DNA from: BJGV01 sp965205785
GTDB taxonomy: Bacteria > Pseudomonadota > Gammaproteobacteria > Burkholderiales > Nitrosomonadaceae
Length of the DNA: 64,000 nucleotides
Reading direction: 5' to 3'
NCBI GenBank assembly: GCA_965205785.1
Contig: OZ242188.1
Span: 1,116,001 to 1,180,000, forward strand
The position numbers and the translations under genes were made by a program. The notes under the pieces were generated by a model. It was not told the origin of the DNA and did not search any database. It saw only the letters and a list, made by a program, of their open reading frames with translations. Of this stretch, positions 27,843 through 36,982 are shown in pieces. Each line of letters starts with the position of its first letter. The first letter of the stretch is position 1.

Positions 27843-28038
27843 TTTTTGAGTCTTGGTATTCTTTGTTTTTGTGATTTTTTAGACATAAATTAGGTGAATT
27901 ATTCCCTTGATAAATAAGAAAAAATTAGTATTCTATTTTGTGCTACCTGTATTTTATTTTGAACATGATGAATAAGAAATTAGTGTCGTTATTGAAACAG
28001 AGTAAAACCAAATTTATTCAAAGAGACAGGCAGATATA
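27843..28038 (+). promoter_or_regulatory. Upstream region of the DUF4347 gene with a possible sigma-70 promoter
   Basis: The 308-base gap between mpl and the large gene holds the mpl terminator and then AT-rich DNA. A candidate promoter is TTGATA (27907-27912) and TATTCT (27929-27934) with a 16-base spacer, about 105 bases before the ATG. The ribosome binding site of the large gene is weak (AGG, about 8 bases upstream). This is a by-eye call only. Confidence 0.35.
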
Positions 28039-31000
28039 ATGAATAAAACATTCAAATCAGTATGGAATGAAAGTTTGGGCACATATGTTGCAGCTTCGGA
28101 AGATACTGCTAGTGGCCGTAAAACCTCATCAACTAAAGCTTCGTCAACACGTGCGGGTAGGAGAGTGCCTAGGAGAGGAGGGGCTCAACGTTTAGTACTT
28201 GAACCACGTATTGTATTTGATGGTGCGTTACCCGTTGCTGCTGCAGATGCAGTTGAAACTAAAGCTGATAATGTCACAAAAGAAGCATCAGTAGCTCCAC
28301 CAACAACTAATGCACCACCTTCAGAAAGTAATCTACAGCCTGCACATAGCGCTCAACAAGAAAGGGCACTCATTGATGGTACCCTGGCTTTAGACGGTCA
28401 AACCAGCAATGAAATTGTTTTTATTGATTCAGCAGTAGAGGGTCTTGAGAATTTTCTGTTGGATCATCCACAAGCTGATGTTGTGTTACTTGATGGAGGT
28501 AGCGATGGTATGGAACAGATTGCTGCCACTCTGGAAGGTCGTACTGACATAGAGGCTATCCACATTCTGAGCCATGGTAGTTCAGGGCAACTCAATTTAG
28601 GTGATGCCACTTTTAATTTGCAAAGTATTAACGGTGAACACGCCGATGAACTTGCAACGATTAAAAGTGCACTGTCAGCTGAGGCGGATATTCTTATTTA
28701 TGGTTGTGATGTGGGTGCACAAGAAAGTGGGCAAGCTTTTATCTCAGCACTAAGTGAGGCTACCGGTGCAGATATTGCAGCGTCAACAGATCTTACTGGT
28801 GCAGCTGAACTCGGAGGTGACTGGGACCTTGAAAGTAAGACCGGTACACTTGAGACAGATTCTTTTGTTTTCGATTCCTATAATGATGTTCTTTTAGATC
28901 CAATCGTGGATCTGAACTCAGATCCAACCGTTACGGTAACCGGTCCGGTCGTAACCGTGACAACAGCTACGACAAACCTTGCCACCAGTGGTGATTTCGG
29001 TACAACAGCTGGTCAAGTTCCACCAGCTCCATGGTTAGAAGCGTTCACTCCCAACAATGGTCAGGTCGTACTCGACGGGGCAGGTGACGGACGTTATGAT
29101 TTTACTGATCCATTTGTAGCGGTCTACCAAAACGTAACAGTTCCTACCGATACGTCGAACACTACAGTGACATCCAGTAGTACAGCAACTACCACAACAG
29201 ATGTCTCGACTACGGTTACCACTACGAATGAGATTACTTCCGTTACGTTTGATATGGCCTGGCAGAATTCGGATGTTACGGGGGCAGATAATAATTCGTT
29301 TCATGTTGCCTATAATGGGATATTTTACGCACGATTCGATACTATAAGTGGAGGTGGCCTGAATCAAGCAGGACTTACAGGAACCTGGACATATAGCAAT
29401 GGGGCTACAGGGCCCGCCACGACAACTTCTGTGACTAATGAAGTTACCGGTGCACTTGCCAATGTTACTATCAATCTTCCGACCGGGGTTAATGGATCTA
29501 GTTTACTTGTTTTTTATCATTGGACCGGGACAGCAACAGGAGCGGGTACAGGTTCCGATGATCTTGCTTTTGACAATGTATCACTTAATAACACTGAAAC
29601 CACCACCACCTCAGTAACTACAACAGTAACTACAGCTGATACAGCAGACAATGATTGGACAGCAACATTCACAGAAAACGGACCGGCTGTTTCGATTGCA
29701 GATATTGACAGTTCTATTTTTGATGATGATAGCACCAATATGCAAAGTGCAGCGATTACGCTCACTAATCAGGCTACCGGGGACCGATTATTAGTCAATG
29801 GATCTTCTGCTGCCAGTGGTACTTTGGCAAGTGGTATAGCCTGGACACGCACTGATACATCTGTAAGTCTTTCAGGTTCATTTACCAAAGCGCAATATGC
29901 CGATGCAATCGAACTGGTTCAGTTTGAAAATACAACGGATAACCCGTCTACCACAGCACGCATCATTAACGTTACTGCTAATGATGGTGTAGCTGATTCA
30001 AATACAGCTGTTGCAACGATCAATGTTACTCCGGTTGATGATGTACCGGTGAACACAGTTCCAGCTGGTCCGCTTGCAGCAACCGAAGATACGTCTCTTT
30101 CAATTGCGGGAATCAGTGTACTTGATTTGGATGCGGGTAACCCGACGGAAGTGGCTTCGACCGTCCTATCGGTAGACATGGGCGGTACCTTGATGGTGAC
30201 CGCAGCTGGTGGTGCAGTGATCACTAATAATGGAACGAATAGCGTAACGATCACGGGCAATGCGGCAGCGATTAATGCAACGTTATTGAACAATGTTAAT
30301 TATCAGGGCGCTTCAAACTTCAGCGGTACCGAGACTTTAAATGTGCTCACGACGGACACGGGTGGTGTCAATTCCGATAGCGATAATATTACAATTAATG
30401 TCGCTGAAGTTTATGATCCGATCGTTGATTTGAATTCAGGTCCAACTGTTACTGTAACCGGTCCGGTCGTAACTGTGACTACACCAACGATTGATCTTGT
30501 CACTAGTGGTGACTTCGGTACAACTGCTGGTCAGGTTCCACCAGCTCCATGGGTAGAATCCGGCACAGTTGGCCGAGGTAGGGTCGTAGACGATGGAACA
30601 GGAGATATGCGCTATCGTTTTACCAGAAGTACAGTACAACTATCACAACCTATAACGGTTCCTACAGATACGACAAACACTACGGTAACATCCAGTAGTA
30701 CGGAAACCACCACAACAGATGTCTCAACAACCGTTACGACTGCTAATGAGGTCGGGTCTATTACGTTTGATATGGCCTGGCAGAATGCAGATGTTAACGG
30801 GGCAGATGTTAATCAGCTTGAGATTTCCTACAATGGAGTACTTTATGCCACATTCGTTACTGTAGGAGGCAATGCTGGCAACCAGAATCAGGCAGGACTG
30901 GTAGGAAACTGGACATACTCAAATGGTGCTTCAGGACCCGCCACAACACTTTCGGTAGCTAATGAAACTACCGGTGCATTAACATCTATCACCATCAATC

Positions 31001-32655
31001 TTCCGACCGGGGTCACTGCGTCCGGCTCACTTGATTTTCTTTATGCAAACGGACCCGCAGGGAATGCTCGTGATGATGTAGCTATCGATAACGTAGTAGT
31101 CAATAACACTACAACCACCACCACCTCAGTAACCACAACAGTAACTACAGCTGATACAGCAGACAATGATTGGACAGCAACATTCACAGAAAACGGACCG
31201 GCTGTTTCGATTGCAGATATTGACAGTTCTATTTTTGATGGTGATAGCACCAATATGCAAAGTGCAGCGATTACGCTCACTAATCAGGCTACCGGGGACC
31301 GATTATTAGTCAATGGATCTTCTGCTGCCAGTGGTACTTTGGCAAGTGGTATAGCCTGGACACGCACTGATACATCTGTAAGTCTTTCAGGTTCATTTAC
31401 CAAAGCGCAATATGCCGATGCAATCGAGCTGGTTCAGTTCGAGAATACAACGGATAACCCATCTGCTACAGCACGCATCATCAACGTTACAGTTAATGAT
31501 GGAAGTCAGGATTCAAATGTAGCTGTCGCAACGATCAACGTCACTCAAGTCGACGATGCACCGGTGAACAATGTTCCGGATGCACAAAATGCGACCGAAG
31601 ATGTGACCCATAATATTACAGGTATCAGCGTAACGGATTTCGATGTGGGTGGTGCGACGGAAGTTGCGTCGACCGTCTTATCGGTGGGTAGCGGCACCTT
31701 GAATCTGACCGCAGCCGGTGGTGCGACGCTGACAAATAACGGAACGGGTAGCGTAACGATCACGGGCAATGCGGCAGCGATTAATGCCACATTACTGAAC
31801 AACGTTGACTACCTGGGCAATGCGAACTTTAACGGTACGGATACCTTAACGGTGGTCACGACTGACGCGGGTGGTGTCAATTCCGATACGGATCCGGTCA
31901 CGATTAACGTTGGCGCAGTCGACGATAATGTACCGATCGAAGATAGATTGCCTATTGAGCCGGAGTGGTTTCTTAATACTGATTCAGTTAACAAGGAAAT
32001 ATTTAAATGGCAAATAGCAAACGATCCGACTTCACCGGTTTTATCTACTATTGATAATATTCGTAGAGAAGCTGTTCTAAATTCTGGACAGGGAGTATTT
32101 CAAACAGATAGTGCTACTAAAGCAGAATTGACCGCCGGGTCTGATTCAGATGATTCTGCTCCAACGTATGTACAAAACTCTGTAAGACATTTAGATTTAG
32201 GAAACTCTTCAGCACCCATAGAACGAACGGTTAAAACATCACAGTTAGAATCAGCGGCAAAAGATATACGTGCGGCTTCCGTTGATAATACTGCAATTCC
32301 AGTAGTATCAAATATAGTTGATCCATTTGCTGAAAAAATATTTAAACAATCAAATACTGAGGAAGATATCGATGCTAATTCAAGTTTAAAATCAATCCTT
32401 CCTGAGAAACAGCTAGATAAGGAAAATGAAGAAAATAAAAAATCTCAGTTGAATACTAAGGACTCAGAGATAAAGAGAGGTTATACTGTCGACTCTGATC
32501 TAAATACTAAGTTGGATCAAGAAGATGGAACTGGGAGTAAAGATAGCTCGGAAACTAATATAACTAAGGAAAAAACTGCAAAGAGCTTTAGTGGTCAATT
32601 GCAGCATATGGCCACAAATACGCGTGCTCCTTCAAATGGGGATACAAAGCAATAA
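28039..32655 (+). CDS. Large LEPR-motif, DUF4347-domain repeat protein (adhesin-like, exported)
   Basis: A 1538-residue protein. In order: an N-terminal segment resembling an extended signal peptide region (MNKTFKSVWNESLGTYVAAS) but with no hydrophobic core after it; a basic stretch and the motif LEPRIVFDG (54-62); a DUF4347 domain (about 125-285) with H179 in ILSHG and C223 in IYGCDVG; two long tandem repeats of about 505 residues (about 288-793 and 795-1295), each with a Thr-rich beta region and a cadherin/VCBS-like end; and a charged, Ser/Asp/Lys-rich tail of about 240 residues. DUF4347 proteins are commonly large surface or secreted proteins. It precedes four exporter genes and is probably their substrate. 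No RTX nonapeptides are seen. Confidence 0.85.
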   Translation: MNKTFKSVWNESLGTYVAASEDTASGRKTSSTKASSTRAGRRVPRRGGAQRLVLEPRIVFDGALPVAAADAVETKADNVTKEASVAPPTTNAPPSESNLQPAHSAQQERALIDGTLALDGQTSNEIVFIDSAVEGLENFLLDHPQADVVLLDGGSDGMEQIAATLEGRTDIEAIHILSHGSSGQLNLGDATFNLQSINGEHADELATIKSALSAEADILIYGCDVGAQESGQAFISALSEATGADIAASTDLTGAAELGGDWDLESKTGTLETDSFVFDSYNDVLLDPIVDLNSDPTVTVTGPVVTVTTATTNLATSGDFGTTAGQVPPAPWLEAFTPNNGQVVLDGAGDGRYDFTDPFVAVYQNVTVPTDTSNTTVTSSSTATTTTDVSTTVTTTNEITSVTFDMAWQNSDVTGADNNSFHVAYNGIFYARFDTISGGGLNQAGLTGTWTYSNGATGPATTTSVTNEVTGALANVTINLPTGVNGSSLLVFYHWTGTATGAGTGSDDLAFDNVSLNNTETTTTSVTTTVTTADTADNDWTATFTENGPAVSIADIDSSIFDDDSTNMQSAAITLTNQATGDRLLVNGSSAASGTLASGIAWTRTDTSVSLSGSFTKAQYADAIELVQFENTTDNPSTTARIINVTANDGVADSNTAVATINVTPVDDVPVNTVPAGPLAATEDTSLSIAGISVLDLDAGNPTEVASTVLSVDMGGTLMVTAAGGAVITNNGTNSVTITGNAAAINATLLNNVNYQGASNFSGTETLNVLTTDTGGVNSDSDNITINVAEVYDPIVDLNSGPTVTVTGPVVTVTTPTIDLVTSGDFGTTAGQVPPAPWVESGTVGRGRVVDDGTGDMRYRFTRSTVQLSQPITVPTDTTNTTVTSSSTETTTTDVSTTVTTANEVGSITFDMAWQNADVNGADVNQLEISYNGVLYATFVTVGGNAGNQNQAGLVGNWTYSNGASGPATTLSVANETTGALTSITINLPTGVTASGSLDFLYANGPAGNARDDVAIDNVVVNNTTTTTTSVTTTVTTADTADNDWTATFTENGPAVSIADIDSSIFDGDSTNMQSAAITLTNQATGDRLLVNGSSAASGTLASGIAWTRTDTSVSLSGSFTKAQYADAIELVQFENTTDNPSATARIINVTVNDGSQDSNVAVATINVTQVDDAPVNNVPDAQNATEDVTHNITGISVTDFDVGGATEVASTVLSVGSGTLNLTAAGGATLTNNGTGSVTITGNAAAINATLLNNVDYLGNANFNGTDTLTVVTTDAGGVNSDTDPVTINVGAVDDNVPIEDRLPIEPEWFLNTDSVNKEIFKWQIANDPTSPVLSTIDNIRREAVLNSGQGVFQTDSATKAELTAGSDSDDSAPTYVQNSVRHLDLGNSSAPIERTVKTSQLESAAKDIRAASVDNTAIPVVSNIVDPFAEKIFKQSNTEEDIDANSSLKSILPEKQLDKENEENKKSQLNTKDSEIKRGYTVDSDLNTKLDQEDGTGSKDSSETNITKEKTAKSFSGQLQHMATNTRAPSNGDTKQ
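28903..30417 (+). repeat. Tandem repeat unit 1 of the DUF4347 protein
   Basis: About 1.5 kb unit starting at ATCGTGGATCTGAACTC and matching the unit that starts at 30421. The offset is 1518 bases at the beginning and 1515 further in. It encodes the PTVTVTGPVVTVTT segment, the Thr-rich region, and a cadherin/VCBS-like module. Confidence 0.9.
30421..31920 (+). repeat. Tandem repeat unit 2 of the DUF4347 protein
   Basis: Second copy of the roughly 505-residue unit. It is diverged in most places, but almost identical over about 310 bases (31115-31425) to 29600-29910 of unit 1, with only two differences noticed in that tract. Confidence 0.9.
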
Positions 32656-32668
32656 ATAGTAAGAAGAT

Positions 32669-32682
32669 GCCTGGCGTCAGGC
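32669..32682 (+). other. Small hairpin between the DUF4347 gene and the exporter genes
   Basis: GCCTG and CAGGC pair around GCGT, followed by a few T residues after a gap. It is too weak to be called a terminator, but could moderate transcription into the exporter genes. Confidence 0.25.
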
Positions 32683-32710
32683 TAATCTGAGTTTTCATAG
32701 AGATGACGTA

Positions 32711-34603
32711 TTGAATGATTTAGCTGCTAAAGGGGATACTAAACTGATTTCTTTTGGAATCGGTCTGGTAATGATTCCACTATTATTCTTAACGGGATGT
32801 GCCCTTTCACCAAAACCTTTTACGCAGGAGGAAGTAAAGAAACGAGTTGCTGAAGATACTGCAGGCATGTATCTAAATCAAGAACCTATTAATGGGCCAA
32901 TTTCAGTTGAAGAAGCTATAGCTCGTACCCTTAAATATAACCTGGACTATCGACTGAAACGGATGGAATCGGCACTTCAACTAGGACTTACAGGGCAAGC
33001 TGCATATGATATGTTGCCAAGGCTTCTAACTTCTGCTGGTTATCGTACACGTCAAAACTCTCCGGGTGGAAGATCTATTGGTATTCTGGACAATCAGGAA
33101 TCATTGCGTCCATCTACTGCTGAACAACGGAATCATGCACAGGGAGCTGCAGAGTTTTCCTGGAACCTACTGGATTTTGGTGTTTCTTATTTTAGGGCAC
33201 GTCAACAAGCAGATAAATTTTTAATAGCTGAAGAGCGTCGTCGTAAAGTCATTCAAAATATGGTGCAGGATGTACGTACTTCTTTTTGGCGTGCATTGGG
33301 TGCACAGCGACTTGCAAAGGAAGCTAAAGAAATTCTTGAACAGGCTAATCTTGCTCTGGCTCGTTCACGAGAGGCAGAGGCACAAAGGCTTATTCCACCA
33401 GCGCTTGCATTAAACTATCAACGGGCTTTACTAGATGCAATTTCATTACTAAATTTACGTCGTCAAGACTTAGAAATTGCAAAGCGTGAGTTAGCTGCTT
33501 TAATGAATGTAGAACCAGGAGTTGATTTTACTCTTCAAGAAGCAGAAGAATCTCGACTACCTGCATCGCCAACTAACATTCGTAAATTGGAAGAACTGGC
33601 GTTACTTCAACGTCCTGAGCTACGTGAAGAAGATTCTAAAAAACGTATAACCGCTAATGAGACGCGTAAACAGCTGGTCAGTATGTTTCCAGCTATAAGC
33701 TTAGACTATGGGTTTAATTATGATTCCAATAATCTTCTTTTTCACAATAGCTGGTTCCAGGGCGGTGTTAGAGTATCGTGGAATATAATGCGCCTTGCAG
33801 CTTTACCTGTACTTCTTAAAAATCAAGAAGGGCAGATTGAAGTTGATCGTTCAAGAAGAATGGCTCTATCAATGGCAATTATGACTCAACTGCGTGTAAG
33901 TGTAGAGCGATATCGATTGGCGCTAATAGACTTTAAACTTGCAGATATTGGTTCTCAAGTTGATCAGCGTTTAGCTACTAATATGCGTGCTTCTGTTACA
34001 GCCAGATTAAATAGTGAGTTAGAAGTGATCAGAACTAATGCGCGCGCGGTATTGGGCTCATACCAGCGGGCTAATGCATATGCCAATGCACAAATTGCCT
34101 TCGGACGTCTCTACAATACACTTGGTTTTGATCCGTTACCCGATAATTTTGAAGACAATAATCTTGAAGAACTAACAGTACGTATTCGTGAGCACCTTCA
34201 AGAAACCGAGAAAGATACACTAAGAATGACATCTAATTTATTTGGACATTTACCGAAAGTTTCAATTTTGTTTTCAGGAATAGAAAGCCCTGTCATGCAA
34301 GTTCGTATGAAAGCTCAAGTAGCTGTATTACTGGCACGCCACTAGATTGAACTAGATGAAAAAGATGGTTTTCCCTTGGTATTTACTTTACGAAGCATCT
34401 CTAATGAAGAGAAAGAGACAATTTCCTGGATGTTAGAGCTTGAGGGTTACAATGGCATAAATAAGAGATCAGCAAAATTTGTAACTACAATACCAAATAA
34501 CTCTCGCGATACAGCCTATGAGAATGCACTAATAGCAGCTGTAACTTCCACGCTTCCTGAGCTCCACTCTTGGTTAGTTGAGTTAGAAAAGGGGGATAAA
34601 TGA
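32711..34603 (+). pseudogene. TolC-like outer-membrane lipoprotein, interrupted by an in-frame TAG
   Basis: The frame begins at TTG 32711 and encodes a lipoprotein signal with lipobox LTGC (Cys30). An outer-membrane efflux (TolC-type) region follows, with two long helical repeats (about residues 50-480). A TAG at 34343-34345 (codon 545) stops it. The same frame then continues without another stop for 85 codons (IELDEKDGFPLVFTLRS...) to a TGA at 34601-34603, which overlaps the next gene's ATG. The continuation has normal composition, so this looks like one gene of about 630 codons broken by a single base change, or read through. The channel part is complete before the stop, so a shortened product may work. 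The role inferred is export duct for the neighbouring DUF4347 protein. Confidence 0.8.
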
Positions 34604-35571
34604 TATATTGGCTTAGTGGTAGTCTGGTTATCTTAGTTTTAGTGACTGTGTTACTTACACCAGAATCAAATGATTCACCTACACCAGATACAGTAGCATC
34701 TGTGGTAGATGAAAAAACTGTAACTGCAGATGCTACTAGTAGTTCAGTTCAACCAGCTTATTCAGTTCCGGAAGAGAGTTCTACTGAAGGAGATGATCAA
34801 ACTACAAACAATGGTATTAAAAATGCAGGGGCCATTGTTAAGCCTGAGTTTGCCAGTAATGATATTTCTGAGAATCAAGGGGAAGAAACAAAAATTGGTG
34901 GAACTGAGACGGTACGAGTATTACTTATACCTGATAAAGAAACAACAGTTTCTCGGTCAGGCTCCAGTTTAGCAGCTGCACGGATTAATAAATTAAATGT
35001 GGCTTTGGGTAGCAGGTTTAAGACTGGCAATATACTTGTTACCTTTAATTGTATTGAGCCACGTGCACGATTGGCAATGGCTAAAGCAGAGCTGTCAGGT
35101 GCTGTAGAAACACATACAGCAAAATTAAGGATGCAGGGGTTAGAACAAGCGAGTGATGTTGAAGTTGCTCTGGCAGCTAGTGATGTAGCTAAAGCTCGTG
35201 CGACTGTTAAATTAAGTGTGTTACAAATAAGATATTGTTCAATCAAAGCACCTTGGGATGGGCGTATCGCAAAAGTTTACGTACGGAATCACATGACAGT
35301 AACACCTGGTCAGCCTATGCTTGATTTAGTAAAGTCTGGTCCGTTAAGACTGAAGGTTAATGTTCCATCAAGATTACTGAGTAAGCTTAAAGTGAACTCA
35401 AAATTTGAAGTAAAAATTGATGAAACTAGGAAAACGTACCAAGCAACTGTGGCAGCCATAAATAGTCGTGTTGATTCTGTAAGTCAGACAGTTGAGATTG
35501 AAGGGTTGATGGCTCAAGAATTTCCTGAGCTTCTTGCAGGAATGAGTGGTACTGCAATTATGCCTAAATAA
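34600..35571 (+). CDS. HlyD/RND-type periplasmic adaptor protein
   Basis: A 323-residue membrane fusion protein. It has one N-terminal transmembrane helix (about 3-20), a disordered acidic linker to about residue 100, a split biotinyl-lipoyl-like domain with a short helical hairpin (AKAELSGAVETHTAK... ), and a beta-barrel region from about 230. SIKAPWDGRIAKVYV is the typical adaptor motif. The start overlaps the end of the interrupted TolC-like gene (ATGA). It likely bridges an inner-membrane component to the outer-membrane duct. There is no pump gene beside it, which is unusual for this family. Confidence 0.88.
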   Translation: MIYWLSGSLVILVLVTVLLTPESNDSPTPDTVASVVDEKTVTADATSSSVQPAYSVPEESSTEGDDQTTNNGIKNAGAIVKPEFASNDISENQGEETKIGGTETVRVLLIPDKETTVSRSGSSLAAARINKLNVALGSRFKTGNILVTFNCIEPRARLAMAKAELSGAVETHTAKLRMQGLEQASDVEVALAASDVAKARATVKLSVLQIRYCSIKAPWDGRIAKVYVRNHMTVTPGQPMLDLVKSGPLRLKVNVPSRLLSKLKVNSKFEVKIDETRKTYQATVAAINSRVDSVSQTVEIEGLMAQEFPELLAGMSGTAIMPK

Positions 35572-35623
35572 TGTGATTAGATAGATACTCCAATTGACTT
35601 CATAGTGATGTTTATACTACACA

Positions 35624-36982
35624 ATGAGTGATATCAACGAAGCCACTGAGAAGTCTCAGTTTGACGCAGTTCATAACTTAGCTTTACGTTCTGTAAAGTC
35701 TGTCAGTCCAGCTGACCTTGTTTTTATTATAGTAAATGAAACAATATCTTTGGCGTCGTACAGGCAAGCAGCATTTTTTTCTGTAACTCCTGTTGGATCA
35801 TTTGAGCTTTCGGCAGCATCAGGTCTGGTGAGTGTAGCAGAAGATTCTCCATATGCAATATGGCTTAGCGGTTTCGTTAAACATCTCTCCAAAATTTATA
35901 CGAAAGAGGCTGGTTGCCATAAGCTTGATTTTTCAGAAGCATCAGAAGAGTTTAAAGATGGTTGGGAAGAATGGTTGCCTGAGCATTTGGTTATAGCGCA
36001 GTTGTTTGATCAGAAAGGAGTTCTTCAAGGGATGGTGATGTACGCTAGAGAAGAACAATGGCCATCCAATGAGCTTGAGAAGTTAGAACACATACATCAG
36101 ATTTATGGTTCCTGTCTTGGCTTCTTAAGTGAAGTAAAGATTGATTTTATTACAAGAATACGTGGATGGATGAGTAAAGCAGTTAGCTATTGGGCGGTAA
36201 TTGCTATATTTGTAGGATTATCTATCCCCATTAGATTGTCTGTTTTAGCTCCTGGTGAGATTGTCGCATTAAATGCATTTGCTGTAGCTGCTCCTCAAAA
36301 GGGTGTAATCAGTAAAGTTCATGTGCAGCCGAACTCAGTAGTTAAGGCCGGAGATTTACTGTTTTCATTAGATGATACTACTATTACTAGTCAGCTTGAT
36401 GTGGCTGCAAAAGGACTATCAATTGCACGTGCAAATGCATTAAATGCGCAACAGCGTGCATTTAATGATCTTAAAAGTAAAGGGGAGATCGCTTCGGCGA
36501 TAGGTCGTGTTCGAGAGAAAGAGGCCGAGTTAGCATCATTAAAATCATTAATGGCAAGAGTGGAAGTGCGAGCTGAACGTGACGGCATAGTAGTTTATGG
36601 AGATCCAAACGATTGGATAGGAAGGCCGGTACAAACGGGAGAGCGAGTGATGCAATTGGCGAATCAGGATGATGCAGGCTTGTTGGTATGGTTGCCAGTT
36701 CACGAAGCATTAAACCTAGAAGTTGGTGCACCAATGCGTTTGTTTTTGCATATTGACCCACTAAATCCATTATCTGCATCATTATTACAGACTAGTTTTC
36801 AGCCTACGATGAGCCCGGAAGGTGTGTCTGCATATCGAATAAAAGGAAAATTTGTAAATGATACGGAGAAGCCACGTATCGGTTTACGAGGTACTGTTCG
36901 TATATCTGGTAAGTGGGCTACTTTGGGATACTATTTTTTCCGAAGACCTATAACTGCAGTACGTGAGTGGACTGGCCTATGA
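35624..36982 (+). CDS. GAF-like/HlyD fusion membrane adaptor
   Basis: A 452-residue protein with two parts. Residues about 1-175 resemble a cytoplasmic GAF-type domain (VNETISLASYRQAAFFSV..., GSCLGFLSEV). A transmembrane helix follows (about 188-205, WAVIAIFVGLSIPIRLSVLAP), and then a periplasmic HlyD-like adaptor (biotinyl-lipoyl halves GVISKVHVQPNSVVKAGDLLFSLDD and RAERDGIVVYGDPNDW). The helical hairpin is short. It lies 52 bases after the first adaptor, and its stop overlaps the M50 gene start (ATGA). The GAF assignment is by pattern only; it could sense a signal or bind the cargo. Confidence 0.8.
   Translation: MSDINEATEKSQFDAVHNLALRSVKSVSPADLVFIIVNETISLASYRQAAFFSVTPVGSFELSAASGLVSVAEDSPYAIWLSGFVKHLSKIYTKEAGCHKLDFSEASEEFKDGWEEWLPEHLVIAQLFDQKGVLQGMVMYAREEQWPSNELEKLEHIHQIYGSCLGFLSEVKIDFITRIRGWMSKAVSYWAVIAIFVGLSIPIRLSVLAPGEIVALNAFAVAAPQKGVISKVHVQPNSVVKAGDLLFSLDDTTITSQLDVAAKGLSIARANALNAQQRAFNDLKSKGEIASAIGRVREKEAELASLKSLMARVEVRAERDGIVVYGDPNDWIGRPVQTGERVMQLANQDDAGLLVWLPVHEALNLEVGAPMRLFLHIDPLNPLSASLLQTSFQPTMSPEGVSAYRIKGKFVNDTEKPRIGLRGTVRISGKWATLGYYFFRRPITAVREWTGL

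Noticed and set aside
28903..31920. RTX-type secretion of the repeat protein
   Set aside because: No GGxGxD nonapeptide runs and no ABC transporter; the repeats are Thr-rich and cadherin/VCBS-like instead.
29035..31994. Minus-strand frames opposite the DUF4347 repeats
   Set aside because: Near-identical antisense frames recur in both repeat units, as expected from the repeated DNA. They show valine/threonine-rich nonsense composition.
34875..35246. A 123-codon minus-strand frame within the HlyD gene
   Set aside because: Antisense to a clear adaptor protein, with no motif or start signal.
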